A DNA stretch of 64,000 nucleotides from Pedobacter steynii. GTDB taxonomy: Bacteria > Bacteroidota > Bacteroidia > Sphingobacteriales > Sphingobacteriaceae. Location: positions 186,001 through 250,000 of the forward strand of contig NZ_FNGY01000012.1 in the NCBI RefSeq assembly GCF_900103665.1. Reading direction: 5' to 3'. Shown here one piece after another: positions 10,901 through 16,854 of the stretch (the first letter of the stretch is position 1; each line of letters opens with the position of its first letter). Both the position numbers and the translations under genes were made by a program. The notes beneath the pieces were generated by a model. That model was not told the DNA's origin. It did no database searches and was given only the letters and a program-made list of their open reading frames with translations.

Positions 10901-11645
10901 CGGCGCTTCTCTCCCTTGCGATAGACTGGTATCCGGTGTTCACCATTACCGATACTTCCTGTAGATTACCTGCATCAGGAATCATTTTAATTACACCAAT
11001 TTCTTTTGCAACTTTCACTGGTTGAGTCTTGTACCCAAGAAATGAGACGAGTAGTACCGCTTTTTCATCTACATTTTTAAGGGAAAATTCTCCGTTTTTG
11101 CCGCTGATTGCCGCAGCATTCCTTCCCTTTAAAGTGAGCGAATAGTCGCCCGTTTTTTTGTCGTTGTCGCCCTCGCTGATCACAATACTTATGGTGGCAC
11201 CAACAAGGGGCCTTCCCATTTCATCTGTGATTCTGCCTTTTACATCTATTGTGGAAAAGTATGTGGATAACCTGTCTATAAGTGTTTCCTCCTTTTTAGT
11301 CAGGACCACAGTGTTCTGAACAATTTTATAGGTGAAAGGCAGATCTTTAAAACAAGCGGTCAGGGTTTCTTCCAGTGTTGCATTCCTGACATTGATACTT
11401 AGGTTGCGGGCTTTAAGGTCATCTACATTGTAAAAAAACAAGTATCCACTCTGCCTTTTAATAGATTGGAGTACCTCTTTTAAAGGCGCATTTTTCTCCG
11501 ATAGGTTTATTCGTTGTCCATAACCTGCAGCACTGGCCTGCATCAGGGTTATAAAGACCATAAAGGTAATCAGTTTCATCATCAGCAATATTTTGGATGA
11601 TCCCCAATTTCGGGGCATAGCGGTAGTAATCGCATTAATTTTCAT
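7944..11645 (-). CDS. SusC/RagA-family TonB-dependent receptor with STN domain
   Basis: This full-length receptor has 1233 aa. An extended N-terminus with a signal peptide precedes an STN domain at about 50-115 (NLSEKNAPLKEVLQSIKRQS). A CarboxypepD_reg domain lies at about 135-225 (VKGRITDEMGRPLVGATISI). The plug is at about 235-365 (VEDITILKDATSASIWGSRA) and a C-terminal beta barrel ends in ITLGAHISF. The CarboxypepD_reg domain carries a roughly 25-residue insert (about 150-180) compared with the shortest members. The STN domain links it to the upstream FecR (11840-13036) and ECF sigma (13088-13714), and susD follows. The alternative internal start at MMKLITFMVF would give a more standard signal peptide. 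Confidence 0.94.
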   Translation of the reverse strand: MKINAITTAMPRNWGSSKILLMMKLITFMVFITLMQASAAGYGQRINLSEKNAPLKEVLQSIKRQSGYLFFYNVDDLKARNLSINVRNATLEETLTACFKDLPFTYKIVQNTVVLTKKEETLIDRLSTYFSTIDVKGRITDEMGRPLVGATISIVISEGDNDKKTGDYSLTLKGRNAAAISGKNGEFSLKNVDEKAVLLVSFLGYKTQPVKVAKEIGVIKMIPDAGNLQEVSVMVNTGYQSIARERSAGAIAKPDMDVLKNRSGSMSVIQRLDGLIPGLVINNSTSPTGNLINGKRSSSVMIRGLTTISDFTNRDPLFVVNGVPVTDINSVNPNDVEDITILKDATSASIWGSRAANGVIVIVTKKGANNGELKVNYDGFINFQGKPDLDYLNTMNSRDFIQSAREIFDPVLNPWTTVTKPATGNGTAPVSPHELILYNQSRGLITSAQADEQLNALAAQSNLSQIKDLWYRNSALMNHSLSLSGGGSKYSFYGSGAYTKTQSNTPGAKNDDYSLNLRQDFKFNDRIKMHLITDLRNNLSSSKNTISPDARFLPYAMFQNPDGSNADMSWLYRIDDLRTSYQNKSLISLRYNPMDEINTGSTKNNLFRGRITSGITASILNGLRYEGVFGISRAQGKSVTFLDQNNYNVRSELTSFTVAAATAGGKPTYYLPESGGKNSLTNSVNQEWTLRNQLVYDRSWKEKIHQVTFLVGQEAQKQFSSQIRTTVRGYNNQLLSYTLIDYATLALKGLSNPVMPSGLGNSVLPNDLYNESESDARFNSYYANGGYTYAGKYTINAGARIDESNLFGKDKSAQNKPVWSTGLAWQIGKENFMSDFSWLNALVIRSSYGITGNTPNPGTAASKDILSSVNNPFYPGGVGLSLSTPANRTLTWETTKNLNLGLDFSLLNYRLKGTIDFYKKKTENLIGFMDLNPFTGFPSITGNAGDMNNTGLDLNLSSANLVKGDFKWNTSLTLSFNKNKITRLNLASPIVLGSDKINKPYLEGYSAFSVFAYDYAGLDNTGNPQIKLNDGTITKALNVAKPEDVKYMGSFQPKWSGGLSNTLGYKAFSLTINTVFNLGHVMRRDVNSLYAGRSLYSDSNFGGNINSEFVNRWKKPGDETMTNIPGYMSAGSASLAARDVSYYTMADVNVLDAAYLKLRDLTLAYRLPKHLMAKLKVEGISFRAQLSNVMLWKANKYGIDPEFHNALGGSVAGGLRTAPFNQHSITLGAHISF

Positions 11646-11715
11646 TAGTTTTGCGTTAGTTTGAGTTCATACTGAAATGGTTATAGCAATTGTTTTTGCG
11701 TTTTACTCAGGCTCT

Positions 11716-11745
11716 GCCGGAAAGTGCTTCGACCCATTTTCCGGC
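11716..11745 (-). other. Hairpin in the fecR-susC gap of module 2
   Basis: GCCGGAAA at 11716-11723 pairs with TTTTCCGGC at 11737-11745. The loop contains TCGA. It lies between the fecR stop and the susC start and resembles the hairpin at 1912-1942 in stem, centre and position. No T-run follows immediately, so a leader RNA element of susC is at least as likely as a terminator. Confidence 0.5.
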
Positions 11746-11839
11746 TTCGTGATTTATAAAACGCGATGGTGCTCAGGGCTTTCGTAATCGTCTTTTCATC
11801 TTTGGTTGGTTTGGTTTAGGTTCTGTTAATTAGTCGTGG

Positions 11840-13036
11840 TTATTTAGTCGATGCGATGATTCTGGATAAAGTTTTATTTTTGCTATTGCCTTCAATTCGG
11901 AATTTCACTTTAAAGCTGCTTAAGATCTCCAGAAATTCGGAAGCCTTAATGTTTTTAGAGATTTCACCGGTAAATCTCTGTTCAGGCATGGTTCCTTCGA
12001 AATAGACAGGAACGTCATACCATCTCGAGAACTCCATCATGATGGTTTTCAGATCTGCTTCATTGAAGCTGAACAGGTTTCTTTTCCATGCCATGACAGC
12101 CTCAGTGTTGACTTCTCCAAGGGTTATTTCTGCTCCTCTAAGCTGGGCCTGTTGTCCGGGTTCCAATATTTTTGACGTTAAAGGTCTGGCTAAGGCAGAT
12201 ACACTGACACGACCTTCCAATAAGGTCGTGCTGGTCTGACGGTAATCGGGATAGCTATTGATGTTAAAATGAGTGCCCAGAACTTTGACGGTCTGTTGGT
12301 CGGTATTCACTACAAAAGGCTGTGCCTTACGTTTGCTCACTTCGAAGTAAGCTTCACCGGTTAAAGTTACCCGTCGTTCCTGACTGGCAAACTGAACCGG
12401 ATATTTTAAGGAAGAGGCGGCATTGAGCCATACTTTTGTTCCATCAGGCAAAATTACCTGATAGAGGCCTCCTTTAGGAGTGGTGATGGTGTTGTAATAA
12501 AGCAGCTTTTCTTTAACGGAAGTTACCTTGTTTTTTAATTTATAACTGATTTGTCCATCTTCCGATTTTTCTAATATCACACCTGCTTCTGAAGCAAACC
12601 TGCCTTTTTGTAAACCTTCCAATGCGATTTGTGAACCATTGGCTAAAGTAAGGATCGCCTGATGCTTTCCTGGTTGGAGATCGACGCCATTAACCAGGCT
12701 GACCTGGCTTTGCGTCGCTTTTGGTTGCGTGTAGAAGAAGACACATAAGGCCATCATTGCTATTGCTGCGGCGATGGAATACCAAAGCCTGATTCCTGAT
12801 AAGGCCGGCTTTTTGTCCAATTTGTCAAGTCTCGACTCGAGGCCGTTGATAAACGAGGGAGATGGATATTCAAAATCTTTATCTTGATGCTCATACTGGA
12901 GATAAAGTGCCATGGCATCTTCTATTTCTTCTATAGCCGCAGTTTTTGTCCATGCAATAAATGCTTCGTGCTGAAGTGGGGTATGCTCATTGCTGGCATA
13001 TTTTTTTAGAAAGATGGGTAACTGGATTTTGTCCAT
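11840..13036 (-). CDS. FecR-family anti-sigma factor (module 2)
   Basis: The protein has 398 aa. A cytoplasmic N-terminus (about 1-80) is followed by one membrane helix at about 85-103 (WYSIAAAIAMMALCVFFY). The periplasmic FecR domain is at about 185-285 (TPKGGLYQVILPDGTKVWLN). The C-terminal DUF4974 domain (about 325-398) contains LFSFNEADLKTIMMEFSRWYDV. It is clearly paralogous to the FecR at 1990-3156. It is placed 51 bp after the ECF sigma gene and before the SusC receptor, the standard order of a trans-envelope regulatory relay. Confidence 0.93.
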   Translation of the reverse strand: MDKIQLPIFLKKYASNEHTPLQHEAFIAWTKTAAIEEIEDAMALYLQYEHQDKDFEYPSPSFINGLESRLDKLDKKPALSGIRLWYSIAAAIAMMALCVFFYTQPKATQSQVSLVNGVDLQPGKHQAILTLANGSQIALEGLQKGRFASEAGVILEKSEDGQISYKLKNKVTSVKEKLLYYNTITTPKGGLYQVILPDGTKVWLNAASSLKYPVQFASQERRVTLTGEAYFEVSKRKAQPFVVNTDQQTVKVLGTHFNINSYPDYRQTSTTLLEGRVSVSALARPLTSKILEPGQQAQLRGAEITLGEVNTEAVMAWKRNLFSFNEADLKTIMMEFSRWYDVPVYFEGTMPEQRFTGEISKNIKASEFLEILSSFKVKFRIEGNSKNKTLSRIIASTK

Positions 13037-13087
13037 ATGAAGTATGACGAATGAGAATTATAAAAGGCCCCCTGTTGTGATAATAAT

Positions 13088-13714
13088 TTAAGATAAAGCT
13101 TCGAGTAGTATAATCAGGAAGCCGAGAGGGATGCCACCATGTTTGTGCATGTATTCCCTGACAAAAGTGATGGCGGCGTAAAGTTGCTTTTTTACTACAG
13201 ATTTGGAGATGCCGAGCTTCAGGGCAATCTCGTCGAGAGAAAGCTCCTGTTGTGTACGCATTAAGAATATTTGCCTTCTTTTCTCAGTCAGGTGCAGGAT
13301 CGCCTCCTGGGAGAGGGCGATGTAATCTTTGTGGTTGATCTGATTTGTAGTACTGTCTTCGAGGGGTTCTGTCTGCGGACTAGCTATCCTGATGACTTTG
13401 TTTTGGATTTGCAGTCTTCTCAGGTGATCGAGTAACAGGTTTTTTGTAACCCGGTACAGGTAGGGTTTAAGGTTGTGGACTTCAGTTAGTGAGGCTCTGT
13501 TTTCCCAGATTTTCACAAATGCGTCCTGAACAATTTCTTCTGTCGCTTCCTTTGATTTCAGGAATAAAAAGACGTGGCGATAAAGCGGCTTAAAGTAAAA
13601 CGTATACAATACTGCATAAGCCGCTCTATCCCCACGCGAACAACGTTGTTTGATGTCTTCTTCATCTACCCCTTCTTGCATTTCTTCTATAAAAAATTCC
13701 CCTAAAAGGATCAA
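13088..13714 (-). CDS. ECF RNA polymerase sigma factor (module 2)
   Basis: The protein has 208 aa. Region 2 is at about 25-100 (YTFYFKPLYRHVFLFLKSKE, EEIVQDAFVKIWENR) and region 4 at about 140-190 (LTEKRRQIFLMRTQQELSLD, LGISKSVVKKQLYAAI). The C-terminus is short and hydrophobic (LGFLIILLEALS), a tail often seen in FecR-linked Bacteroidota ECF sigmas. The start at 13714 is uncertain: an ATG at codon 12 (MQEGVDEED) would suit the family better. Only 45 bp separate it from the receiver gene upstream, and no promoter is evident there. Confidence 0.91.
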   Translation of the reverse strand: MILLGEFFIEEMQEGVDEEDIKQRCSRGDRAAYAVLYTFYFKPLYRHVFLFLKSKEATEEIVQDAFVKIWENRASLTEVHNLKPYLYRVTKNLLLDHLRRLQIQNKVIRIASPQTEPLEDSTTNQINHKDYIALSQEAILHLTEKRRQIFLMRTQQELSLDEIALKLGISKSVVKKQLYAAITFVREYMHKHGGIPLGFLIILLEALS

Positions 13715-13759
13715 TGATAGAAAAAAATACAGGACAATCCAATAAATTATTTTTTAGGT

Positions 13760-14149
13760 TTATGCGATCTTACTCACGGATTGAAGCTGGATCATGACCT
13801 CATTAATGGTTTCTTCGAAAATTTTATAGGAGAAGGGCTTATTTAACAATTGAAGGTAGTCAATCCCCAATGTGTTTACATATTTTTCGTTGTGGGCGGT
13901 AGTAATGATGATATTGCCATATTGATTGATCTCATGATCGATCTTGGTATAAATGGATAAGGGACTGTTGATGAGGTCGAGGAAAACGATATCAACTTTT
14001 TCATGGGTATCAGCTAGTACATCGGCGACAGAGGGCGTAGACCATTTAATTTCTATCAGCCCCATTCTCAGGATGTATTTTTCTAGTAGAGAATAGGCCA
14101 GAGCCTCATCTTCTATAATTCCGCAGGTATAATATTTTGTCCCTTCCAT
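13760..14149 (-). CDS. Stand-alone response-regulator receiver domain protein
   Basis: The 129-aa protein consists of a receiver domain only. Acidic pocket residues are at the N-terminus (IIEDEALA). The phospho-acceptor Asp lies near residue 58 (IVFLDLINSP), the switch Thr is in ITTAHNE, and the conserved Lys is in LLNKPF near 104. There is no output domain. It starts 50 bp after the lanthipeptide precursor stop (14200) on the same strand, so the two may share a transcript. It could act as a phosphate sink, or a competitor of the LytTR regulator (14450-15223), for the kinase at 15226-16332. That role is inferred from position only. Confidence 0.8.
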   Translation of the reverse strand: MEGTKYYTCGIIEDEALAYSLLEKYILRMGLIEIKWSTPSVADVLADTHEKVDIVFLDLINSPLSIYTKIDHEINQYGNIIITTAHNEKYVNTLGIDYLQLLNKPFSYKIFEETINEVMIQLQSVSKIA

Positions 14150-14199
14150 TAATGACTTCTGCTTTTATAAATGTCAATTCTTGTGTTTTTCTGAGGAGT

Positions 14200-14349
14200 T
14201 TAGAGAGATACCTGGGTACTCGTTTCCCAGCAAAGTCTGGACGTAGTTATAAATGAAGCTTCCTCATTTTTGATGACACGTGCAGTCAGGTTAGAGATAG
14301 TTGCTTTCTTTAAGTTTAAAATTTTGGTGGTTTTGTTCAGTTTTTTCAT
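14200..14349 (-). CDS. Class I lanthipeptide precursor peptide (LanA-like, Bacteroidota type)
   Basis: A 49-residue ORF starts at ATG 14347-14349 and ends at TAA 14200-14202. The Lys-rich leader begins MKKLNKTTK and carries LNLKKATISNL, the leader motif typical of Bacteroidota class I lanthipeptide precursors (L-x-L-K-K-x-T-I-x-x-L). The C-terminal core is SFITTSRLCWETSTQVSL: several Ser/Thr able to be dehydrated and a single Cys able to close one (methyl)lanthionine ring with an upstream Ser/Thr. There is no Gly-Gly at the leader-core junction. A direct-repeat regulator site lies 61 bp upstream (14411-14440). A LanB dehydratase is encoded 2.5 kb away (16855-20016). The product, ring pattern and activity are not determined by the sequence. 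Confidence 0.82.
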   Translation of the reverse strand: MKKLNKTTKILNLKKATISNLTARVIKNEEASFITTSRLCWETSTQVSL

Positions 14350-14410
14350 GGTCTTTTTATGATATGGTGAAACCAAATAAACAAAAGGATCCGGAAAAGG
14401 GCGATTTATT

Positions 14411-14440
14411 TCGACGAATTGACCTACTATTTCGACTAAT
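14411..14440 (-). promoter_or_regulatory. Putative LytTR regulator site upstream of lanA
   Basis: Two 9-bp direct repeats, TCGACGAAT (14411-14419) and TCGACTAAT (14432-14440), are offset by exactly 21 bp. On the coding strand of lanA they read ATTnGTCGA and end 61 bp before its ATG. Paired 9-bp direct repeats about two helical turns apart are the known binding pattern of LytTR-domain regulators, and one is encoded immediately upstream (14450-15223). A partial third copy (TCGACGGAT) lies at 14440-14448. Confidence 0.65.
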
Positions 14441-14449
14441 CGACGGATG

Positions 14450-15223
14450 TTAAAGTGCTCCTCCGTCCAGCAGCTCTTTAATCACTTCTTTATATCGGGT
14501 TCCGATCGGCACTTCGCGGTTTGTAGTGAGCTCTATAGTGTTTCCTTTGATGGCCTTTACAGAGAGCTTTCTAACTATAAAAGAGCGGTTTACCCTCAGG
14601 AATTCAGTGCTGGGAAGGAGCTGCTCAATCCTGGTCATGGTCATATGGGTGATGAGCATTTTGGACGTGGTATGGATCTTTAAATAGTCTTTCATGCCTT
14701 CCACAAAGTGAATCTCATCAATAGATACATTCACATATTTCTTGTTTTCTTTGAAAAGGATCTGCCGGTTTTTAAGTTGCGCTTCAGCTGAGCTCGTTTT
14801 CTCCATGTCATTAACCTGGATTTCCGGGATCTGAGATTGGGTGCTGAAATTCCCATAGGCCATTTTTTCTCTAACCTTATTGATGGCTTTGACAAACCGG
14901 TCGAAAGTAATGGGTTTTAAAATAAAGTCCAGTACATCGAGGTCATATCCGTCAATTGCATATTCAGGATAGGCGGTCGTCAATACGATAATCGGTTTAT
15001 AAGTGCTGAAGGTCTTAATGAACTCAATACCTGTCATTTCAGGCATGTTGACATCCAAAAAAATCAGGTTTGGGCGCAGGGTTGATACCCGCTCCAACGC
15101 TTCAATAGCATTCTCGCATTTTGCTAAAAGATTTAATGAAGGAATACGTTTCACGTATTTTTCGATTAATTCTTGGCCCAGGTGTTCATCGTCAATAATA
15201 ATACACGAAATGCTGTTTTCCAT
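14450..15223 (-). CDS. LytTR-family response regulator
   Basis: The protein has 257 aa. The receiver domain (about 5-120) has the acidic pair in IIDDEHLG, the phospho-acceptor Asp near 56 (IFLDVNMPEMTG), and Thr and Lys in LTTAYPEYA and DFILKPITF. The C-terminal LytTR DNA-binding domain (about 155-255) shows the features IHFVEGMKDYLKIHT and FLRVNRSFIVR. The gene follows the kinase gene with a 2-bp gap, so the two are co-transcribed. The three 21-bp-period direct repeats at 14411-14440, 16471-16500 and 16535-16564 are its likely targets. That makes it a candidate activator of lanA and lanB and of its own operon. Confidence 0.93.
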   Translation of the reverse strand: MENSISCIIIDDEHLGQELIEKYVKRIPSLNLLAKCENAIEALERVSTLRPNLIFLDVNMPEMTGIEFIKTFSTYKPIIVLTTAYPEYAIDGYDLDVLDFILKPITFDRFVKAINKVREKMAYGNFSTQSQIPEIQVNDMEKTSSAEAQLKNRQILFKENKKYVNVSIDEIHFVEGMKDYLKIHTTSKMLITHMTMTRIEQLLPSTEFLRVNRSFIVRKLSVKAIKGNTIELTTNREVPIGTRYKEVIKELLDGGAL

Positions 15224-15225
15224 TT

Positions 15226-16332
15226 TTACCAGATTTTTAAAAGGAGGTTGTAAGTTAGTTCGTCTTCCGTAATTTCCAGGAGGTGACGCTGAGGATATAG
15301 AATATTTAGTCTTCTTTTTGTATTGGAAAAGCCGATTCCCCCAATACTTTTTGCACTGCCATTTTTCGGTTTCAGGTTACTGATCCGGAAGCAGAATTCA
15401 CTTTCATTGTCAATTGAAGCCTTGATCCTGATCCAGGAATCTTTAGCAATCTTATCTACTCCGTGTTTAAATGCATTTTCCACAAAATTGATCAACAGCA
15501 AAGGGGGGATTTTGAAGTCGTGCATATTGGTAAAGTCCATCTCTATAGATAACCTTTTGCTATGTCTTATGTTCTGAATGTCGATATAACTTTTAATGAA
15601 ATTTAATTCTTTGTTGACTTCAACCTCTGATGTGTTGGAATCATAAAGGGCATAACGCATCATATTGGATAAAGAAAAAACAATCGAGGCGGCAACCTCA
15701 TCTTTATCTTCTATGAGAGAATAGACACTATTTAGGGTGTTAAATAAAAAATGGGGATTGATTTGTGACCTTAAAAAGTTGAGCTCCAACTCCAGATTGT
15801 TCTTTTCAAGCTTTAGTTTCTCAATTTTTGACTGGAAAGCGGCCCTGAAGATTTTTACGGTTAGCGGTGGAAATAAGGCCAATCCTAACTGCTCAAAATG
15901 AAAATAAAGGACTTCATTTTCTTTGACAAAAGTCCACATTCCAAGATGAGAAATGTTTTTTACAAAAATCCTGTAGTAACCAGGCATGCTCTTGTCCTGA
16001 TTAATGTAGTTGTACAACAGATATACGGTGGTTCCGTATAGAAATAGTGTCAATACCAAAATAAGGAGAACATAAATTCCAATTTTCAGGTTTGATTTCT
16101 TGAGGCCCAAAACATAGGAAGTGCAGTAAAAACAGGCAAGAATAATCAGATATTTATGGAGTCCGATGAGATATGCGGCCTCAGGATGTTGATCTCCGGT
16201 AACCCACTGCGCCTGAAAAAGGAACCATTGGAAAATGCATACCCAAAAAATGAGATGTGTAGCAATCGTGACAATCTTGTTTTTGTTTGTTCCAAGAAGA
16301 ATGGCTGTGATTTGATTAACGATATTTGACAT
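15226..16332 (-). CDS. LytS/YehU-type sensor histidine kinase
   Basis: The protein has 368 aa. Four hydrophobic membrane segments fill about residues 20-165, with little periplasmic sequence. A short coiled coil (KIEKLKLEKNNLELELNFL) follows, then the His_kinase motif with the phospho-acceptor His (LRSQINPHFLFNTLNSVYSL). The HATPase part has NFVENAFKHGV and GGIGFSNTKRRL. It is paired with the LytTR regulator immediately downstream. With no extracellular domain, the signal is probably a small molecule, a peptide or membrane stress. The neighbourhood suggests control of lanthipeptide production. Confidence 0.92.
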   Translation of the reverse strand: MSNIVNQITAILLGTNKNKIVTIATHLIFWVCIFQWFLFQAQWVTGDQHPEAAYLIGLHKYLIILACFYCTSYVLGLKKSNLKIGIYVLLILVLTLFLYGTTVYLLYNYINQDKSMPGYYRIFVKNISHLGMWTFVKENEVLYFHFEQLGLALFPPLTVKIFRAAFQSKIEKLKLEKNNLELELNFLRSQINPHFLFNTLNSVYSLIEDKDEVAASIVFSLSNMMRYALYDSNTSEVEVNKELNFIKSYIDIQNIRHSKRLSIEMDFTNMHDFKIPPLLLINFVENAFKHGVDKIAKDSWIRIKASIDNESEFCFRISNLKPKNGSAKSIGGIGFSNTKRRLNILYPQRHLLEITEDELTYNLLLKIW

Positions 16333-16470
16333 CTACAATGTTTTGGCGATCTGAGCATATAATTGCATTCTAAGGTAAATTTTTAGCCATTCAATTCCAA
16401 ATTCAACAGTTTTTAATGGATTCTACAGCTCTTGTTTTTGTCTTGTTGAGCAGGAATATTGACGGTTTTT

Positions 16471-16500
16471 TCGACCAATATTCGCTCTGAATAGACGAAT
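16471..16500 (-). promoter_or_regulatory. Putative LytTR regulator site facing the kinase-regulator operon
   Basis: TCGACCAAT (16471-16479) and TAGACGAAT (16492-16500) form a direct repeat with a 21-bp offset, the same spacing and consensus as the lanA site. In the direction of the kinase gene (start 16332) it reads ATTnGTC(G/T)A, the same relative orientation as at lanA. This suggests autoregulation. Confidence 0.6.
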
Positions 16501-16534
16501 AGAGCGGGATGTGCCGGAATCATCCACGAAGTTG

Positions 16535-16564
16535 TTTAGTCGATGCCATTTGTACAAACGTCTA
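16535..16564 (+). promoter_or_regulatory. Putative LytTR regulator site facing lanB
   Basis: TTTAGTCGA (16535-16543) and AAACGTCTA (16556-16564) are again offset by 21 bp. They are degenerate relative to the consensus ATTnGTC(G/T)A but keep the GTC(G/T)A core. The site is on the opposite strand from the other two and so points toward lanB (start 16855). Confidence 0.5.
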
Positions 16565-16854
16565 AAAAGTGGTGACATTCATCTAAATAATTTCCCTTTG
16601 ATTTCTTTTTGCTGCTACTTTGTTTCGAAATGAAAATGAAAACATTGTTTAAAACATATACAAAAGACATCTACCATCCCTGAGCTGCAAGAGACAAGTG
16701 TGACGTACATTGGAACTTCAAAATCGAAATCATGCTTGTTAAATGCGGTTTTTTTAGAGGGAATTTTAACATAAATTAAATCGGGTATCGCGGTGTAAGT
16801 CCTGGATTGTTTGTATTTTAACAAAATAACGGGACCCAAAATAATTTTATTTGT

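Larger units (their letters stand above)
16333..16854. promoter_or_regulatory. Divergent regulatory region between kinase operon and lanB
   Basis: This 522-bp gap holds two oppositely oriented direct-repeat sites (16471-16500 and 16535-16564). It also holds a possible 17-codon ORF on the plus strand (16630-16683, beginning ATGAAAATGAAAACA) and a long AT-rich leader before lanB. No exact TAnnTTTG promoter element was found. The lanB start codon has no Shine-Dalgarno sequence. Confidence 0.6.

Noticed and set aside
16615..16839. Minus-strand 74-codon frame rich in Cys with a FDFEV segment resembling the FNLD box of nisin-type leaders
   Set aside because: It has only a TTG start with no ribosome-binding site, its frame simply continues out of lanB antisense, and it overlaps the regulatory region. 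The precursor at 14200-14349 fits the Bacteroidota family far better. The resemblance is probably chance.
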